64,000 bases of DNA from Closterium sp. Naga37s-1 (Eukaryota; Streptophyta; Zygnematophyceae; Desmidiales; Closteriaceae), in the NCBI GenBank assembly GCA_947471745.1, contig CANJKZ010000080.1, forward strand, positions 2,029,501-2,093,500. Reading direction: 5' to 3'. Under the pieces are notes generated by a model. That model was not told where the DNA came from and searched no databases. It worked only from the letters and a program-made list of their open reading frames with translations. Shown here piece after piece: positions 22,922 through 32,836 of the stretch (position 1 is its first letter; each line of letters starts with the position of its first letter). Both the position numbers and the translations under genes were made by a program.

Positions 22922-23441
22922 CACCCCCTTAGCCTGCTTGCAGTGGGAACTAGAGTAGTCAACACCCCCTGAAGGGGTATAGCTGGCGCAGTGGGAGACG
23001 GCAGAGGGGTACGTGAGGGGAGGCGGCGAGAGGGAGAGAGGAGAGGAGAGGAGATGAGGACACAGGAGGAGGTGAGTGAGTGATGAGGAGAGGAGGTGGG
23101 GGGGTGGCCGCGGCGTCCCCTCTTACTAACCCCCTTTTACGAAAGGGGGGTTGAGTGGGGGATGAGGAGAGGAGGTGGGGGGGTGGCCGCAGCGTCCCCT
23201 CTTACTAACCCCCACATCCGCACCCCCAATCAACCACCGTCCTTCAACCTCACCCCGCATTTCAGCCACCCCCTGGAACCGCACCCCCTCCCTCCCTTCC
23301 TTCCTCCACACCCCTGCCCAACCCACAGTTGTCTCTGCCCTGTCCTTCACACTGCAGCCAGCCCTCCCACCCCCCCGCTCCCGCCACCTACCCCCCACAG
23401 TAGCAGCCGCGGGAGGGGAGAGGCAGGGCAGAGGGTGGTGC

Positions 23442-23640
23442 TCTGCTGGCGGGGTTCTCTGCTGGCGGGGTTCTCTGCTGGCGGGGTTCTCTGCTGGCGG
23501 GGTTCTCTGCTGGCGGGGTTCTCTGCTGGCGGGGTTCTCTGCTGGCGGGGTTCTCTGCTGGCGGGGTTCTCTGCTGGCGGGGTTCTCTGCTGGCGGGGTT
23601 CTCTGCTGGCGGGGTTCTCTGCTGGTGGGGTTCTCTGCTG
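23442..23640. repeat. 16-bp minisatellite
   Basis: About 12 copies of ctctgctggcggggtt in the foreign internal region, almost perfect. Confidence 0.93.
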
Positions 23641-23932
23641 GCGGCTGGCCCTGGAGCTGGTGCTGGTGCTGGCGGCTGGCCCTGGAGCTGGTGCTGGTGC
23701 TGGCGGCTGGCCCTGGTGCTGGTGCTGGTGCTGGCGGCTGGCCCTGGAGCTGGTGCTGGTGCTGGCGGCTGGCCCTGGAGCTGGTGCTGGTGCTGGCGGC
23801 TGGCCCTGGAGCTGGTGCTGGTGCTGGCGGCTGGCCCTGGAGCTGGTGCTGGTGCTGGCGGCTGGCCCTGGTGCTGGTGCTGGTGCTGGCGGCTGGCCCT
23901 GGAGCTGGTGCTGGTGCTGGCGGTGATCGCTG
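23641..23932. repeat. 31-bp minisatellite
   Basis: About 9 copies of a 31-bp unit (core gcggctggccctgg followed by a run of ctggtg), directly after the 16-bp array. Period confirmed by unit starts at 23641, 23672 and 23703. Confidence 0.92.
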
Positions 23933-24729
23933 GTGTTCCGCCGCCACTCCCTTCCCCCTTTTCCTCTCTCTCCCCCACAGCATTCCGCTGCCACTCCCTT
24001 CCCCCTTTCCCACTCCCCCCCACAGAGTTCCGCCACCAATCCCTTCCCCTCCTCCCTCTCCCACCCACAGCGACAGCCGCTGCACACGCGAACAGTCGCG
24101 TCAGGGTGGGTGACGGGCAGGGGGCCGGGGGAGTGCGACGGGCGGAGCGAGGCGACGGGAGGGAAGAAAAATGGACGGGGGGAGGAAGGGCCGCGACGTC
24201 CGCCACGGACGCCGTCCCCTTCATTCCCGATGCCGCCCCCCCCCCTTTTCCCCACTCTCGCGCAAACTCGGCTGCAGGCGTAGGCGCGGGCAGAGGTGGT
24301 GACGGGGGGGAAAAGCGACGGGCTGACGACGAGGGAAACGCGACGGGCTGGCGACGGGGGGGACGCGACTGGCTGGCGACGGGGGAAAACGCGACAGGCT
24401 GGCGACGGGCAGGCGACGAGGGAAAAAACGACGGGCTGGCAACGAGGGAAACGCGGCCAGCTCGCCGCCGCGCCCGTCGCAGCGAGCGCCGTGCCGCGAA
24501 TGGGTGGGCCCATTAACTTAGGTCAGGATTTTAATCGCTCTAGACCATTGGGATAAAAGGGCTTGTTAAGTAGCGGGTCAGTGCGCCCATAACCCCCCAG
24601 GACAACGAGCCTGTAACCCTTCCCTAGGATCAATCGGGGATCACCAGTGGACCTCTGACACCCCCCCGCACTGGGATGCCCGAAGTGCACACACTGGGAT
24701 TCGAACCCGAGACCTTCGCTCTGATACCA

Positions 24730-25074
24730 TGTCAGAATCCCAACCACTAGACCATTGGGATAAAAGGGCTTGTTAAGTAGCGGGTCAGTGCGCCCATAAC
24801 CCCCCAGGACAACGAGCCTGTAACCCTTCCCTAGGATCAATCGGGGATCTCCAGTGGACCTCTGACACCCCCCCGCGCTGGGATGCCCGAAGTGCACACA
24901 CTGGGATTCGAACCCGAGACCTTCCCTCTGATACCATGTCAGAATCCCAACCACTAGACCATTGGGATAAAAGGGCTTGTTAAGTAGCGGGTCAGTGCGC
25001 CCATAACCCCCCAGGACAACGAGCCTGTAACCCTTCCCTAGGATCAATCGGGGATCACCAGTGGACCTCTGACA
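24730..25074 (-). mobile_element. Complete 345-bp TRIM unit (LTR-69 bp-LTR)
   Basis: LTRs at 24730-24867 and 24937-25074, 138 bp each, begin TGTCAGAGGTCC and end GATTCTGACA on the minus strand. The 69-bp core 24868-24936 contains only a PBS, a B-box-like block and a G-run polypurine tract. It is non-coding and would depend on the proteins of an autonomous Copia element. Confidence 0.88.
24904..24961 (-). promoter_or_regulatory. tRNA-like region with pol III A and B boxes across the LTR/PBS junction
   Basis: On the minus strand the LTR end has TGGTCTAGTGG (24951-24961), a match to the A box. The core has GGTTCGAATCC (24904-24914), a match to the B box, 36 nt downstream. Between them TCTGA and TCAGA can pair as a 5-bp anticodon-like stem around a 7-nt loop that contains the LTR/PBS boundary. 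The acceptor stem is not preserved, so this is tRNA-like, not a tRNA gene. The same arrangement is at 24697-24754. Confidence 0.7.
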
Positions 25075-25079
25075 GTTGG

Positions 25080-25805
25080 GGCTGGTGGCCCTGCGGGTGC
25101 AGTGTCGCAGCCGGAGCCTCCCTCCCCTCAGCGGCTACGTGAGTGGTACGCTCGGCGCTGCAGCCTCCGGAGTGGAGCTCCTGGTGTTGAGGTACCGCCA
25201 GCTGGAGGCCCTGCTGCTACTGGAGGTACTGGAGCTGCTGGAGGTGCTGCTGGTGCTGCTGGAGGTTCTGGAGCTGCTGGAGGTGCTGCTGGTGCTGCTG
25301 GAGGTTCTGGAGCTACTGGAGGTGCTGCTGGTGCTGCTGGAGGTACCGGAGCTGCTGGAGGTGCTGCTGGTGCTGCTGGAGGTTCTGGAGCTGCTGGAGG
25401 TGCTGCTGGTGCTGGTTCGGCTGGAGGTTCTGGTGCTGTCTCTGCTGCTTCTGGGGGCACTTCACGGCCACAGCCGTACTTCGTTCCGCTCCTTCAGCAG
25501 GTTCTTGGTCAGCCGCCTCCTCCTAGTCCTCCTCCCTCCTTAGAGTGTCCTCCGCCTGTCCACTCGCAGTCACAGCTACCGCCTGCCTCGCCACTTCCTG
25601 GTCCTTCTCCCTACACTGGTCCGACAGGCGGTCTTACAGAGCGTCGTGAGCCTGAGTCTCGTCATGTGTCGCCTGTGTCTCGTCCTGTGTCACCTGTTTG
25701 TGCTGCTCGCACTGGTCGCCGTGTTCCGCGTGAGCGTCCTCCACCTGTCCCTGGCACACACTATATGACTCTGCATCCTTCCACTGCTCCACAGCGTGTC
25801 CCTCT
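25080..25805 (+). pseudogene. Copia-A2 integrase-RT linker
   Basis: Continues the pol frame after the TRIM complex. It has Gly/Ala tandem repeats (G-A-A-G-G type, about 25200-25440) then the conserved P-Y-F-V-P-L-L-Q-Q-V-L-G block and a Pro/Ser-rich linker. It is cut at 25805 by Copia-B. Confidence 0.85.
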
Positions 25806-25929
25806 TGTTAAGATAGTAGGCAGGAATGAATGGACTATGAATGAGATTGGTACAAATATGAAACCCTAAAAGGGGTTGTACCCCATATTGGCTACCCCAC
25901 TATAGCCTAAACATATATATCATTTGACA
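25806..25929 (-). repeat. 3' LTR of Copia-B
   Basis: 124 bp, reads TGTCAAATGATA...CTTAACA on the minus strand. One difference from 32837-32960. Confidence 0.93.
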
Positions 25930-26156
25930 CACCCCCATAGGCAAAGTGGGGGAGAACAAGGGTTCACAAGACCAGTCAAGAGAAGCAAAGCAAGCTCAGG
26001 GTGGATCACAACGTCACCACACAATCTGAGCACAAGCAAAGGGCCAAAGGGCCAGTCCGCATGCAGAAATATATATGCAAAAGCAAAAGTACAGTGATAA
26101 CTACCTAACAAGTGTAGGCATGCAGGTATACAATATAGATCACAGTACAGCCAAGG
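25930..26156 (-). other. Conserved non-coding tail of Copia-B
   Basis: Shares the agctcagggtggatcacaac block and AT-rich runs with the tails of A1 and A2, although the LTRs of B and A differ. The polypurine tract lies at its outer end. Confidence 0.6.
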
Positions 26157-29100
26157 TCAAGAAGTAAGTAAGTGAGAAGACACAGGAACAAGGCCAAGTA
26201 CAGTACAGAAGCGCTGATGGTCACGAGGCGAAAGTGCCTTGGTGAACACATCAGCAGTGTTGGCCTGAGAGGCCACGTAGGCAAGACGAAGCTGGCCACG
26301 CTGCTGCAGCTCCCAAGCAAGGAAGTAGCGAAGAGCGATGTGCTTCGTTCTGTGCTCCAACCTCTGTTCGCGACACAAAGCAATCATTGCCTTGTTATCG
26401 TCGTACAGAACTGGGGGAGAACGAGGCACCTCGCCCAAGTCGGTCAGCAGGTAGGTGAGCCAACGCAGCTCCTGTGCAGCCATGGCCCCTGCGTAGATCT
26501 CAGCCTCACAGCTAGAGCTGAGAACAGAAGAAGAGCGGGTAGACCGCCAAGAGACAGAACCGGAGCCAAGGCTGAAGGTGTAACCCTGTGACGACCGCTG
26601 CGTAGCCAAGTCGTCAACCCAAGAAGCGTCTGCGTGACCAGTGAGGACAACTGGACCCCGTCCTCCAAGCACGAGCCCCATGCCTGACGTACTGCACAAG
26701 TAACGCATCACCCTCTTAGCTGCCTTCCAGTGCTCTGGATGGTGTCTCCCGGGCGCAACGTAGCGTGCCAGGATGCTGAGAGGGTAAGCGAGGCCAGGGC
26801 GAGTGCAGGTCATCAGGTACATGAGGCAGCCCACAAGCTCTGGATACGGGCCACTCGGCTCTACGGACTCATCCGAAGGCAGAGCTGAGAGCGAGTGACC
26901 GGTAGGCAGAGGAGTGGATTGTGGCGAGGAGAACTGGAAGTCGAAGCGCTGAAGGACCTGCTGCACCATGTGTGACTGGGTCAGAGTGATGGTGCAGCGT
27001 GCTCTGTCCCGAGTGATCTGCAAGCCAAGATAGCTGCGCAGTTCACCCAGGTCTGTGCACGTGTGTCTCTTCTGCAGCTCCGACTTCACTAGAGTTCGTG
27101 CCTCAGTGTCAGCAATAGCAAAGACCAAGTCGTCGACGTACACGAGGATGTAGAACGGCGGCAGTGAAGTGTCGGTGCGTAGAAACAACGACGGGTCCGC
27201 AGTAGAAGGAGCAAACCCAAGAGCCGCAAGTGTAGTCCTCAGTGTGTCGTGCCACTCACGAGGTGCCTGGCGGAGACCGTAGACTGGCCGCCGGAGGCTC
27301 CACTGGGTACCAGGGGGAAACGACTCAGTGAAGCCAGGTGGGCGGCGCAGCCAGATCTCCTCGTGCAGGCTGCCCTGTAGAAAGGCTGTGCTGAAGTCAA
27401 GAGAGTGAAGCTCGTAGTCACGCTGAGCAGCGACGTGCAGCAGTACCCGAAGAGTGGTCATCTTCGGGGTGGGAGAGAAGGTATGAAAGTAGTCAACTCC
27501 CTGCCGCTGACTGAAGCCACGAGCAACGTAACGTGCCTTGAAGACAGGCGGAGAACCCGGCGGCCGCTTCACCCTGAAGATCCACATGCCATCGACAATG
27601 TTCGCCCCAGGTGGGGGAACCTCGTCGACGTAGGTGCCTGTGGACTTCCAGGAAGCCATCTCTGCGTCCATGGCTGCCTGCCACTGAGAGGAGTAGGGAC
27701 CCTCAACCGCCTCTGCGTAAGAGCGCGGAGTCGGGATGTCTAGTGCATCCGGGTCTCCCTCAGGGGCAAGCAGCATGGACACGAGATGAGGTGAAGCAGC
27801 AGCCAAACACTGGAACTCCTCCTGCCTGTCCTCAAGGACGTCCGTGCCAAGGGCACACTCACCCCCGACGGACGGAGGACAGACAGACTCAGACTCAGCA
27901 ACAAGACTGGCAGCGTAGTCTAGACGACAGCGAGCAGCAAAGTCGACAAGCTCGGCAACCAGCGCAGACGCAACAGCAGACTCAAAGGAAGGGTCAGTGA
28001 CAACAGTGGCTAGGAGACGCGTGACAGTAGGACTAGCAGCACGAAGGGAGTCAGACTCCGGGTCAGCAAGGGTAGGAAGAGAGGACTCAGGAGGAGACGG
28101 TAGAGGGACACGCTGTGGAGCAGTGGAAGGACGCAGAGTCATCCGATGCGTGCCAGCAACAGGAGGAGGACGCGGACTACTACGACTAGTGCGAGCAGCA
28201 CGAACAGGCGACACAGGATGAGACGCAGGCTCACGACGCTCAGCTAGACCTCCTGTCGGACCAGCGTACGGAGACGGAGCAAGCAGCGGGGAGGTGGGCT
28301 GTAGCTGTGGCGGCGACAAGACAGGCGGTGGACACTCTAAGGAAGGGGGAGGAGCAGGAGAAGGCGGGAGACCAAGAACCTGCTCAAGGAGCGGAACGAA
28401 GTACGGCCGTGGCCGCTTAGCACCCCCAGAGCCAACAGCTGCACCACCAGCAGCTCCAGCACCAGCAGCACCAACAGTAGCACCACCAGCAGCTCCAGCA
28501 CCACCTCCAGCAGCTCCAGCACCCCCAGAGCCAACAGCAGCACCACCAGCAGCTCCAGCACCAGCAGCACCAACAGCAGCACCACCAGCAGCTCCAGCAA
28601 CTCCACCAGCTCCACCGGTAGCTCCAGCAGCACCTCCAGCAGCTCCAGCAGCACCACCAGCTCCACCGGTAGCTCCAGTAGCACCTCCAGCAGCTCCAGC
28701 ACCAGCAGCACCACCAGCAGCACCCCCAGAACCACCGGCCTTGGCACCTCCAGGGCCTGTGGTAGCACGAGTGTCTCCAGTACCAGCGGCAGCACCGCCA
28801 ACTCCAGGACGCCTCCTCAGTCGCTGACGAACCGCAAACCACTCTCGCAGCTCCGCTGGTGTAAGGGGCCGGCGAGAAACCGGTCCAGCACCCTCAGTCT
28901 CCGCGCGCCCAGGCTCTGCACCCTCCAGGACCTCACGCACCGGCTCAGCACCCCCAGGCTCCGCACTCTCCAGCACCTCACGCACCGGCTCAGCACCCCC
29001 AGGCTCCGCACCCTCCAGCACCTCACGCACCGGCTCAGCACCCCCAGGCTCCGCACTCTCCAGCACCTCACGCACCGGCGCAGCACCCCCAGGCTCCGCA

Positions 29101-30464
29101 CCCTCCAGCACCTCACGCACCGGCTCAGCACCCGCAGGCACCTCACCCTCCAGAACCTCACGCCGTGGCTCAGCACCTCCAGACGCAGCACCTCGAGTAG
29201 TACCACCCTCAGCAGCACCTGAGACGCTAGTGACCTCGACAGGCTCAGCTAAGGGGGGTGGGTCTACCTGAGACACACCTGAAGGAGCAGGACCCTGGGG
29301 GGGAAGGGGGTCTACCGGAGGGGGACCTGGAGCGAGGAAGAGCGGCGGGGGAGGGAGAGGAGCAGTGCGGTAGGGAAAGAGGCGGTAGAAAGGGACTGAC
29401 TCGTCAAAAGTGACGTCCTGAGAAGACAGGACAGTGCGCGAGGCGGGGTGGTAAAACTGCCAGCCAGGCGCGTCAGTCGGAAAGCCGAGGAAGACACAGG
29501 GAAGGGTGCGGGAGGAGAGCTTGTCCGCGGACGTATCGCGAACAAGAGCACGGGCACCCCAGACCCGGAACACCGACGCATCTCCAACCTCCCCCGTCCA
29601 CCGCAGTGTGGGCGAGGTCTCCGGAACGGAGACACGGGGCCAGAGGTTGAGCTGCTGTGCGGTGTACCTGACCGCAAACGGCCACAGAAAATGGGGAGCC
29701 GCCGCATGGATCAAGGAGGTACGAGCGAGCTCCATGACCAGGCCAATGCGGCGCTCAGCTACCCCATTTTGCTGCGGTGAGCCCGGAAGCGTGTAAGACT
29801 GGGTGATGCCCTCCTCCTGACAGAAGCCGCGCAAGAGGTCGGAGGCAAACTCTCCGCCCCTGTCAGAGTACAGACGCAGAACAGGGAGGTCGGTCTGAAA
29901 CCTCCTGCGTAGCTGTAGACGAACCGCTCGGATCCAAGGGATCAGGACAGCAGGGACCTCACCCTTGGTGCGCAAGGGGAAGACCGTGGTGTAGCGCGAG
30001 TAGTCGTCAACGACCAGCAGGAAGTACCGCTCTCCACCCCGTTCGCTGACACGGGCGGGGCCCCACACGTCCATGTGGAGAGTCTGCAGCGGATCCTCTG
30101 TCGGAGGAAACGAGGAGGAGTGAGGAGCGGCGCGCTGCCGCCCCTCGACGCAAGGAAGGCAGGCCGGGGCAGGCGAAGCAGGGAGGGGAGGCAGGGTCCG
30201 GGGAAGACCAGACACAAGGACGCGACGGTGCATGTCACGAAGACGGGGCAGGGAGGGGTGGCCCAGACGGTGGTGCCAGAGAACGGTCTGGTGCGACAGG
30301 GAGCGACACGAGCAAGGGGAGTCTAGCTGACCTGACACAGACGCCTGACCGACAGCAGCGACCTGGGGTGACACAGTGGTCAGTGTGTAAAGGCTCGACC
30401 CTGGCGCACGCGTGAACGTGGCCAGGTGTCGCCCAGTCCTGGAGCACGTGCAGATCGCCACACG
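26157..30464 (-). CDS. Copia-B Pol: integrase, reverse transcriptase, RNaseH
   Basis: About 1430 residues, the same frame as the upstream Gag-protease and separated from it only by a TAG at 30465. Pre-integrase is H-R-L-G-H-P-S. Integrase has D (M-D-V-W-G-P), D (Y-S-D-R-G-G-E-F) and E (N-G-V-A-E-R). The linker has repeats of E-P-V-R-E-V-L-E-(G/S)-A-E-P (about 28895-29160) and a Gly/Ala tract. RT has Y-V-D-D and G-L-R-Q-A-P-R. RNaseH has H-A-D-A-S-W, C-E-A-E, D-D-N-K-A and T-A-D-V-F-T-K. It ends at a TGA. In function it would synthesise and integrate cDNA. Confidence 0.93.
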   Translation of the reverse strand, partial: RVAICTCSRTGRHLATFTRAPGSSLYTLTTVSPQVAAVGQASVSGQLDSPCSCRSLSHQTVLWHHRLGHPSLPRLRDMHRRVLVSGLPRTLPPLPASPAPACLPCVEGRQRAAPHSSSFPPTEDPLQTLHMDVWGPARVSERGGERYFLLVVDDYSRYTTVFPLRTKGEVPAVLIPWIRAVRLQLRRRFQTDLPVLRLYSDRGGEFASDLLRGFCQEEGITQSYTLPGSPQQNGVAERRIGLVMELARTSLIHAAAPHFLWPFAVRYTAQQLNLWPRVSVPETSPTLRWTGEVGDASVFRVWGARALVRDTSADKLSSRTLPCVFLGFPTDAPGWQFYHPASRTVLSSQDVTFDESVPFYRLFPYRTAPLPPPPLFLAPGPPPVDPLPPQGPAPSGVSQVDPPPLAEPVEVTSVSGAAEGGTTRGAASGGAEPRREVLEGEVPAGAEPVREVLEGAEPGGAAPVREVLESAEPGGAEPVREVLEGAEPGGAEPVREVLESAEPGGAEPVREVLEGAEPGRAETEGAGPVSRRPLTPAELREWFAVRQRLRRRPGVGGAAAGTGDTRATTGPGGAKAGGSGGAAGGAAGAGAAGGATGATGGAGGAAGAAGGAAGATGGAGGVAGAAGGAAVGAAGAGAAGGAAVGSGGAGAAGGGAGAAGGATVGAAGAGAAGGAAVGSGGAKRPRPYFVPLLEQVLGLPPSPAPPPSLECPPPVLSPPQLQPTSPLLAPSPYAGPTGGLAERREPASHPVSPVRAARTSRSSPRPPPVAGTHRMTLRPSTAPQRVPLPSPPESSLPTLADPESDSLRAASPTVTRLLATVVTDPSFESAVASALVAELVDFAARCRLDYAASLVAESESVCPPSVGGECALGTDVLEDRQEEFQCLAAASPHLVSMLLAPEGDPDALDIPTPRSYAEAVEGPYSSQWQAAMDAEMASWKSTGTYVDEVPPPGANIVDGMWIFRVKRPPGSPPVFKARYVARGFSQRQGVDYFHTFSPTPKMTTLRVLLHVAAQRDYELHSLDFSTAFLQGSLHEEIWLRRPPGFTESFPPGTQWSLRRPVYGLRQAPREWHDTLRTTLAALGFAPSTADPSLFLRTDTSLPPFYILVYVDDLVFAIADTEARTLVKSELQKRHTCTDLGELRSYLGLQITRDRARCTITLTQSHMVQQVLQRFDFQFSSPQSTPLPTGHSLSALPSDESVEPSGPYPELVGCLMYLMTCTRPGLAYPLSILARYVAPGRHHPEHWKAAKRVMRYLCSTSGMGLVLGGRGPVVLTGHADASWVDDLATQRSSQGYTFSLGSGSVSWRSTRSSSVLSSSCEAEIYAGAMAAQELRWLTYLLTDLGEVPRSPPVLYDDNKAMIALCREQRLEHRTKHIALRYFLAWELQQRGQLRLAYVASQANTADVFTKALSPRDHQRFCTVLGLVPVSSHLLTS

Positions 30465-32201
30465 CTATCCTCCAGGGGTGAAGGTATCAACCCAATGGTC
30501 CTGAAGGACAGCGTTGCTCACCAAGTTCGTAGAGAACGAGGGGAGTTGGAGACCTGACAGCGAACCAGACGGGACCGCTGGGCAAGGAAGCACAGTGGTA
30601 GACCGTGCAAGGACTGGACCCCCCGAGGGGTCAGCCAGGGAGACTGCAACTGGTGCAGGGAGCGGTGTGAGGGCTGTGCTGTCACGGAAGAAACACCTGG
30701 AAGCACCTGAGTCAAGAGTGAAGGTGTGCAAGGCGGTAGAAGGCGCAGTACCTGACAGCGCAGACTCACCCGCACCTGAGGCAGCGGACACGGTACCTGA
30801 GAGCTCAGACTCGCACGCACCAAGAGCTGCTGGCTCTATACCTGGATCAGGCTGCAGACACAGGTAGCAGTCACCCTCAGCACTAACAGACAATGCATAC
30901 ATGGCAGAAAGAATAGCATCATAGTCAAGAGCAAAGATGTCTACACCCTTCTTAAGCAGATCAAACCAGCGAGGGGTCTCAACCTCTGCACCCATCTCCT
31001 CACGCCAGGCGTCGTCAAGGCGGGAGAAGCAACGCTGCTGGGGGTGGGGCTTGCCGCATGTCTGACCAGCACGCTCACCAGTGCGAATGACATACGGACA
31101 GCGAGTACCCCCAGACGTACCCCTCTGAGCCAACCACTCACGAAGCTGCTGAGGCGTAAGGGACCGCTGCTGCTGCTGTCTCTGACCAGCGCCTCCACCA
31201 CGACCGCCACCGCCTCCGCTGCCTCCACCACCGCCGCTACTATCACCACCGCCACTACCGCCACCACCGCCACTCCCACCGCCGCCACCATTACCACCTC
31301 CTCCACCGCCGCTACCACTCCCACCAGCACCTCCGCCGCCACTGCCTCCACTCCCACCGCCACCTCCACCTCCTCCACCTCCTCCTCCGCCGCCACCGCC
31401 ACCACCGCCCTTGCCCCCCTTGCCCTTGCCGGTGCGGCGCCGCCCAGCAGAAGTGGAGGCAGCACCAACCGAGTCGGCTCCAAGGAAGTCTACAGCGGCA
31501 GCAGTGGCGTAGGAGGGGGCAAGAGGGGAAGAAGCGCACCCCTCAAAGATGGGGGTGCGAGGAGCACCACGAGCAGCAGCCACACTAACAATGCTGCTCT
31601 CAGCGGCTAAGAGGTGCTCCTCTAGGAGGTCTATGGTGAGGTCGGAGGGACAGCGCGCTAGGAAGTGATCCCTGACTGAGCGAAGGGTGTCAGGGAGGCG
31701 GGTCACTATAAAGTGGAGCGTCCAGTACATCGGAGGGGGGTGCTGGGCAACAAACTCCTTGCGGAGTGCGGCACGGACACGAGCGTCACTAGAGCGAAGG
31801 TGAGTGATGAGGTCGGCTACGGTGGCAAAGCTCGACAGCTCGGGGAACAGGTACGGCAGCATGAGGCGGCTGAGCGCAGCAGTGGCAGGGGAGGAGTAGC
31901 GAGCAACTACAGCGTCGTACAGGGCCTTAGCGGTTTTGTGCTCGCCAAAGTGCTTAAGTTCCGCCAGCGGCAGGTGGTTGCGAATAGCAAGGCGGGCAGC
32001 AGCATCGCGTGTCAGCCACTGAGAGCGCTCGCTAAGGGCAGCTGTGTCAGCAGGAGCAGCTAGAGCACCGGAGGTGTGATCAAAGAGGGAGATCTCGTCT
32101 TTGCTGGTGCTAATGAGGTAGAGCTGCAAGTCATCGAGCCAGGCGTCGAACTCTACAGGACGGCCCTCAGTGTCGAAGGACAGAACACGAAGCGTGGCCA
32201 T
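30465..32201 (-). CDS. Copia-B Gag and protease (ends at an internal TAG)
   Basis: Start chosen at the ATG at 32201 (M-A-T-L-R-V-L-S-F-D), which aligns with A1, A2 and D. A longer upstream frame is leader repeat. Order: Gag helices, poly-glycine tract (about 31190-31420), C-P-Y-V-I-R-T-G-E-R...C-G-K-P-H-x4-C, then the protease L-D-S-G-A-S-R-C-F-F. It ends at TAG 30465-30467 in G-G-[TAG]-R-V; Copia-D has Gln at this place. The rest of Pol follows in the same frame. Confidence 0.92.
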   Translation of the reverse strand: MATLRVLSFDTEGRPVEFDAWLDDLQLYLISTSKDEISLFDHTSGALAAPADTAALSERSQWLTRDAAARLAIRNHLPLAELKHFGEHKTAKALYDAVVARYSSPATAALSRLMLPYLFPELSSFATVADLITHLRSSDARVRAALRKEFVAQHPPPMYWTLHFIVTRLPDTLRSVRDHFLARCPSDLTIDLLEEHLLAAESSIVSVAAARGAPRTPIFEGCASSPLAPSYATAAAVDFLGADSVGAASTSAGRRRTGKGKGGKGGGGGGGGGGGGGGGGGGGSGGSGGGGAGGSGSGGGGGGNGGGGGSGGGGGSGGGDSSGGGGGSGGGGGRGGGAGQRQQQQRSLTPQQLREWLAQRGTSGGTRCPYVIRTGERAGQTCGKPHPQQRCFSRLDDAWREEMGAEVETPRWFDLLKKGVDIFALDYDAILSAMYALSVSAEGDCYLCLQPDPGIEPAALGACESELSGTVSAASGAGESALSGTAPSTALHTFTLDSGASRCFFRDSTALTPLPAPVAVSLADPSGGPVLARSTTVLPCPAVPSGSLSGLQLPSFSTNLVSNAVLQDHWVDTFTPGG

Positions 32202-32836
32202 GGTGCTAGGCGGTGACGAGCAGCAGGACGCGCGACGCAGGGCAGGCGAGGTGTCAGAAGGGCATGCGACGGCCCAGCAGGGCGCGGGCGGCGCAGTAGG
32301 GCGCGGGCGGCGCAGTAGGGCGCGGGCGGCGCAGCAGGGCGCGGGCGGCGCAGCAGGGCGCGGGTGGTTGGGCGGTGCAACAGGGCGCGAGCAGCGCAGC
32401 AGGGCGCGGGCGGCTAAGCAGGGCGCGGGCAGCACAGCAGAGAGCGGGCGGCGCAGCAGGGCGCGGGCGGCGCAGCAGGGCGCGGGCGGCGCAGCAGGGC
32501 GCGGGCGGCGCAGCAGGGCGCGGCCGGCGCAGAAGGGCGCGGCCGGCGCAGCAAGGCGCGGGCAGCGCAGCAGGGCGCAGGCGACGCGGCGGGCGGGCGA
32601 CGCAGCTGCAGCGCGCGCGTCGCGGCGGTCGGGCGACGCAGCAGCAGCGCGCGCGACGCGGCAGTAGGGCGCGACGCGGCCGCAGGGCGCGACGCGACAG
32701 CAGGGCGCGGTGCAGCAGTAGGGTGCGACGCGGCAGTAGGGCCCGCTAGGGGCGACAGTAGGGCGCGACGCGGCGGAAAAAAAAAAAACGGTGGGCCCAC
32801 TAAGTTAGGTCCTAGGGAACTCCTGCTCTGAAACCA
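32202..32836 (-). other. 5' leader of Copia-B with a 19-bp tandem repeat
   Basis: The PBS is at the outer end. About 32265-32570 is a tandem array with a 19-bp period (gcgcagcagggcgcgggcg type), continuing as less regular GC-rich repeats to about 32770. No gene. Confidence 0.75.

Larger units (their letters stand above)
22922..24539 (-). other. Internal region of the foreign non-autonomous LTR element
   Basis: GC-rich and without Gag or Pol motifs. It contains a 16-bp and a 31-bp minisatellite and several repeat-driven open frames that should not be taken as genes. Its 5' end (minus strand, 24500-24535) resembles the post-PBS leader of the Copia families (gggcccac followed by an aagttaa-like stretch). 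It is fused there to a truncated TRIM LTR. Confidence 0.6.
22466..25074 (-). mobile_element. TRIM-like multimer with a foreign LTR element, inserted as one unit
   Basis: Bounded by 138-bp LTRs at both outer ends and by the 5-bp duplication GTTGG (22461-22465 and 25075-25079). In minus-strand order: LTR (24937-25074), internal 69 bp (24868-24936), LTR (24730-24867), internal 69 bp (24661-24729), truncated LTR (24540-24660), foreign internal DNA (22922-24539), foreign LTR (22673-22921), internal 69 bp (22604-22672), LTR (22466-22603). Each 69-bp internal part starts with the PBS TGGTATCAGAGC (one copy mutated) and ends with GTGCGGGGGGG, a polypurine tract. One complete TRIM would be only 345 bp and encode nothing. 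Confidence 0.88.

Noticed and set aside
23096..24556. Long frames rich in Leu/Ala/Gly or Gln/Pro between 23.1 and 24.5 kb
   Set aside because: Produced by the 16-bp and 31-bp minisatellites; no conserved motif.
24904..24961. A genuine tRNA gene
   Set aside because: The acceptor stem does not pair, U33 is missing and the variable region is odd; only the boxes and one stem are tRNA-like.
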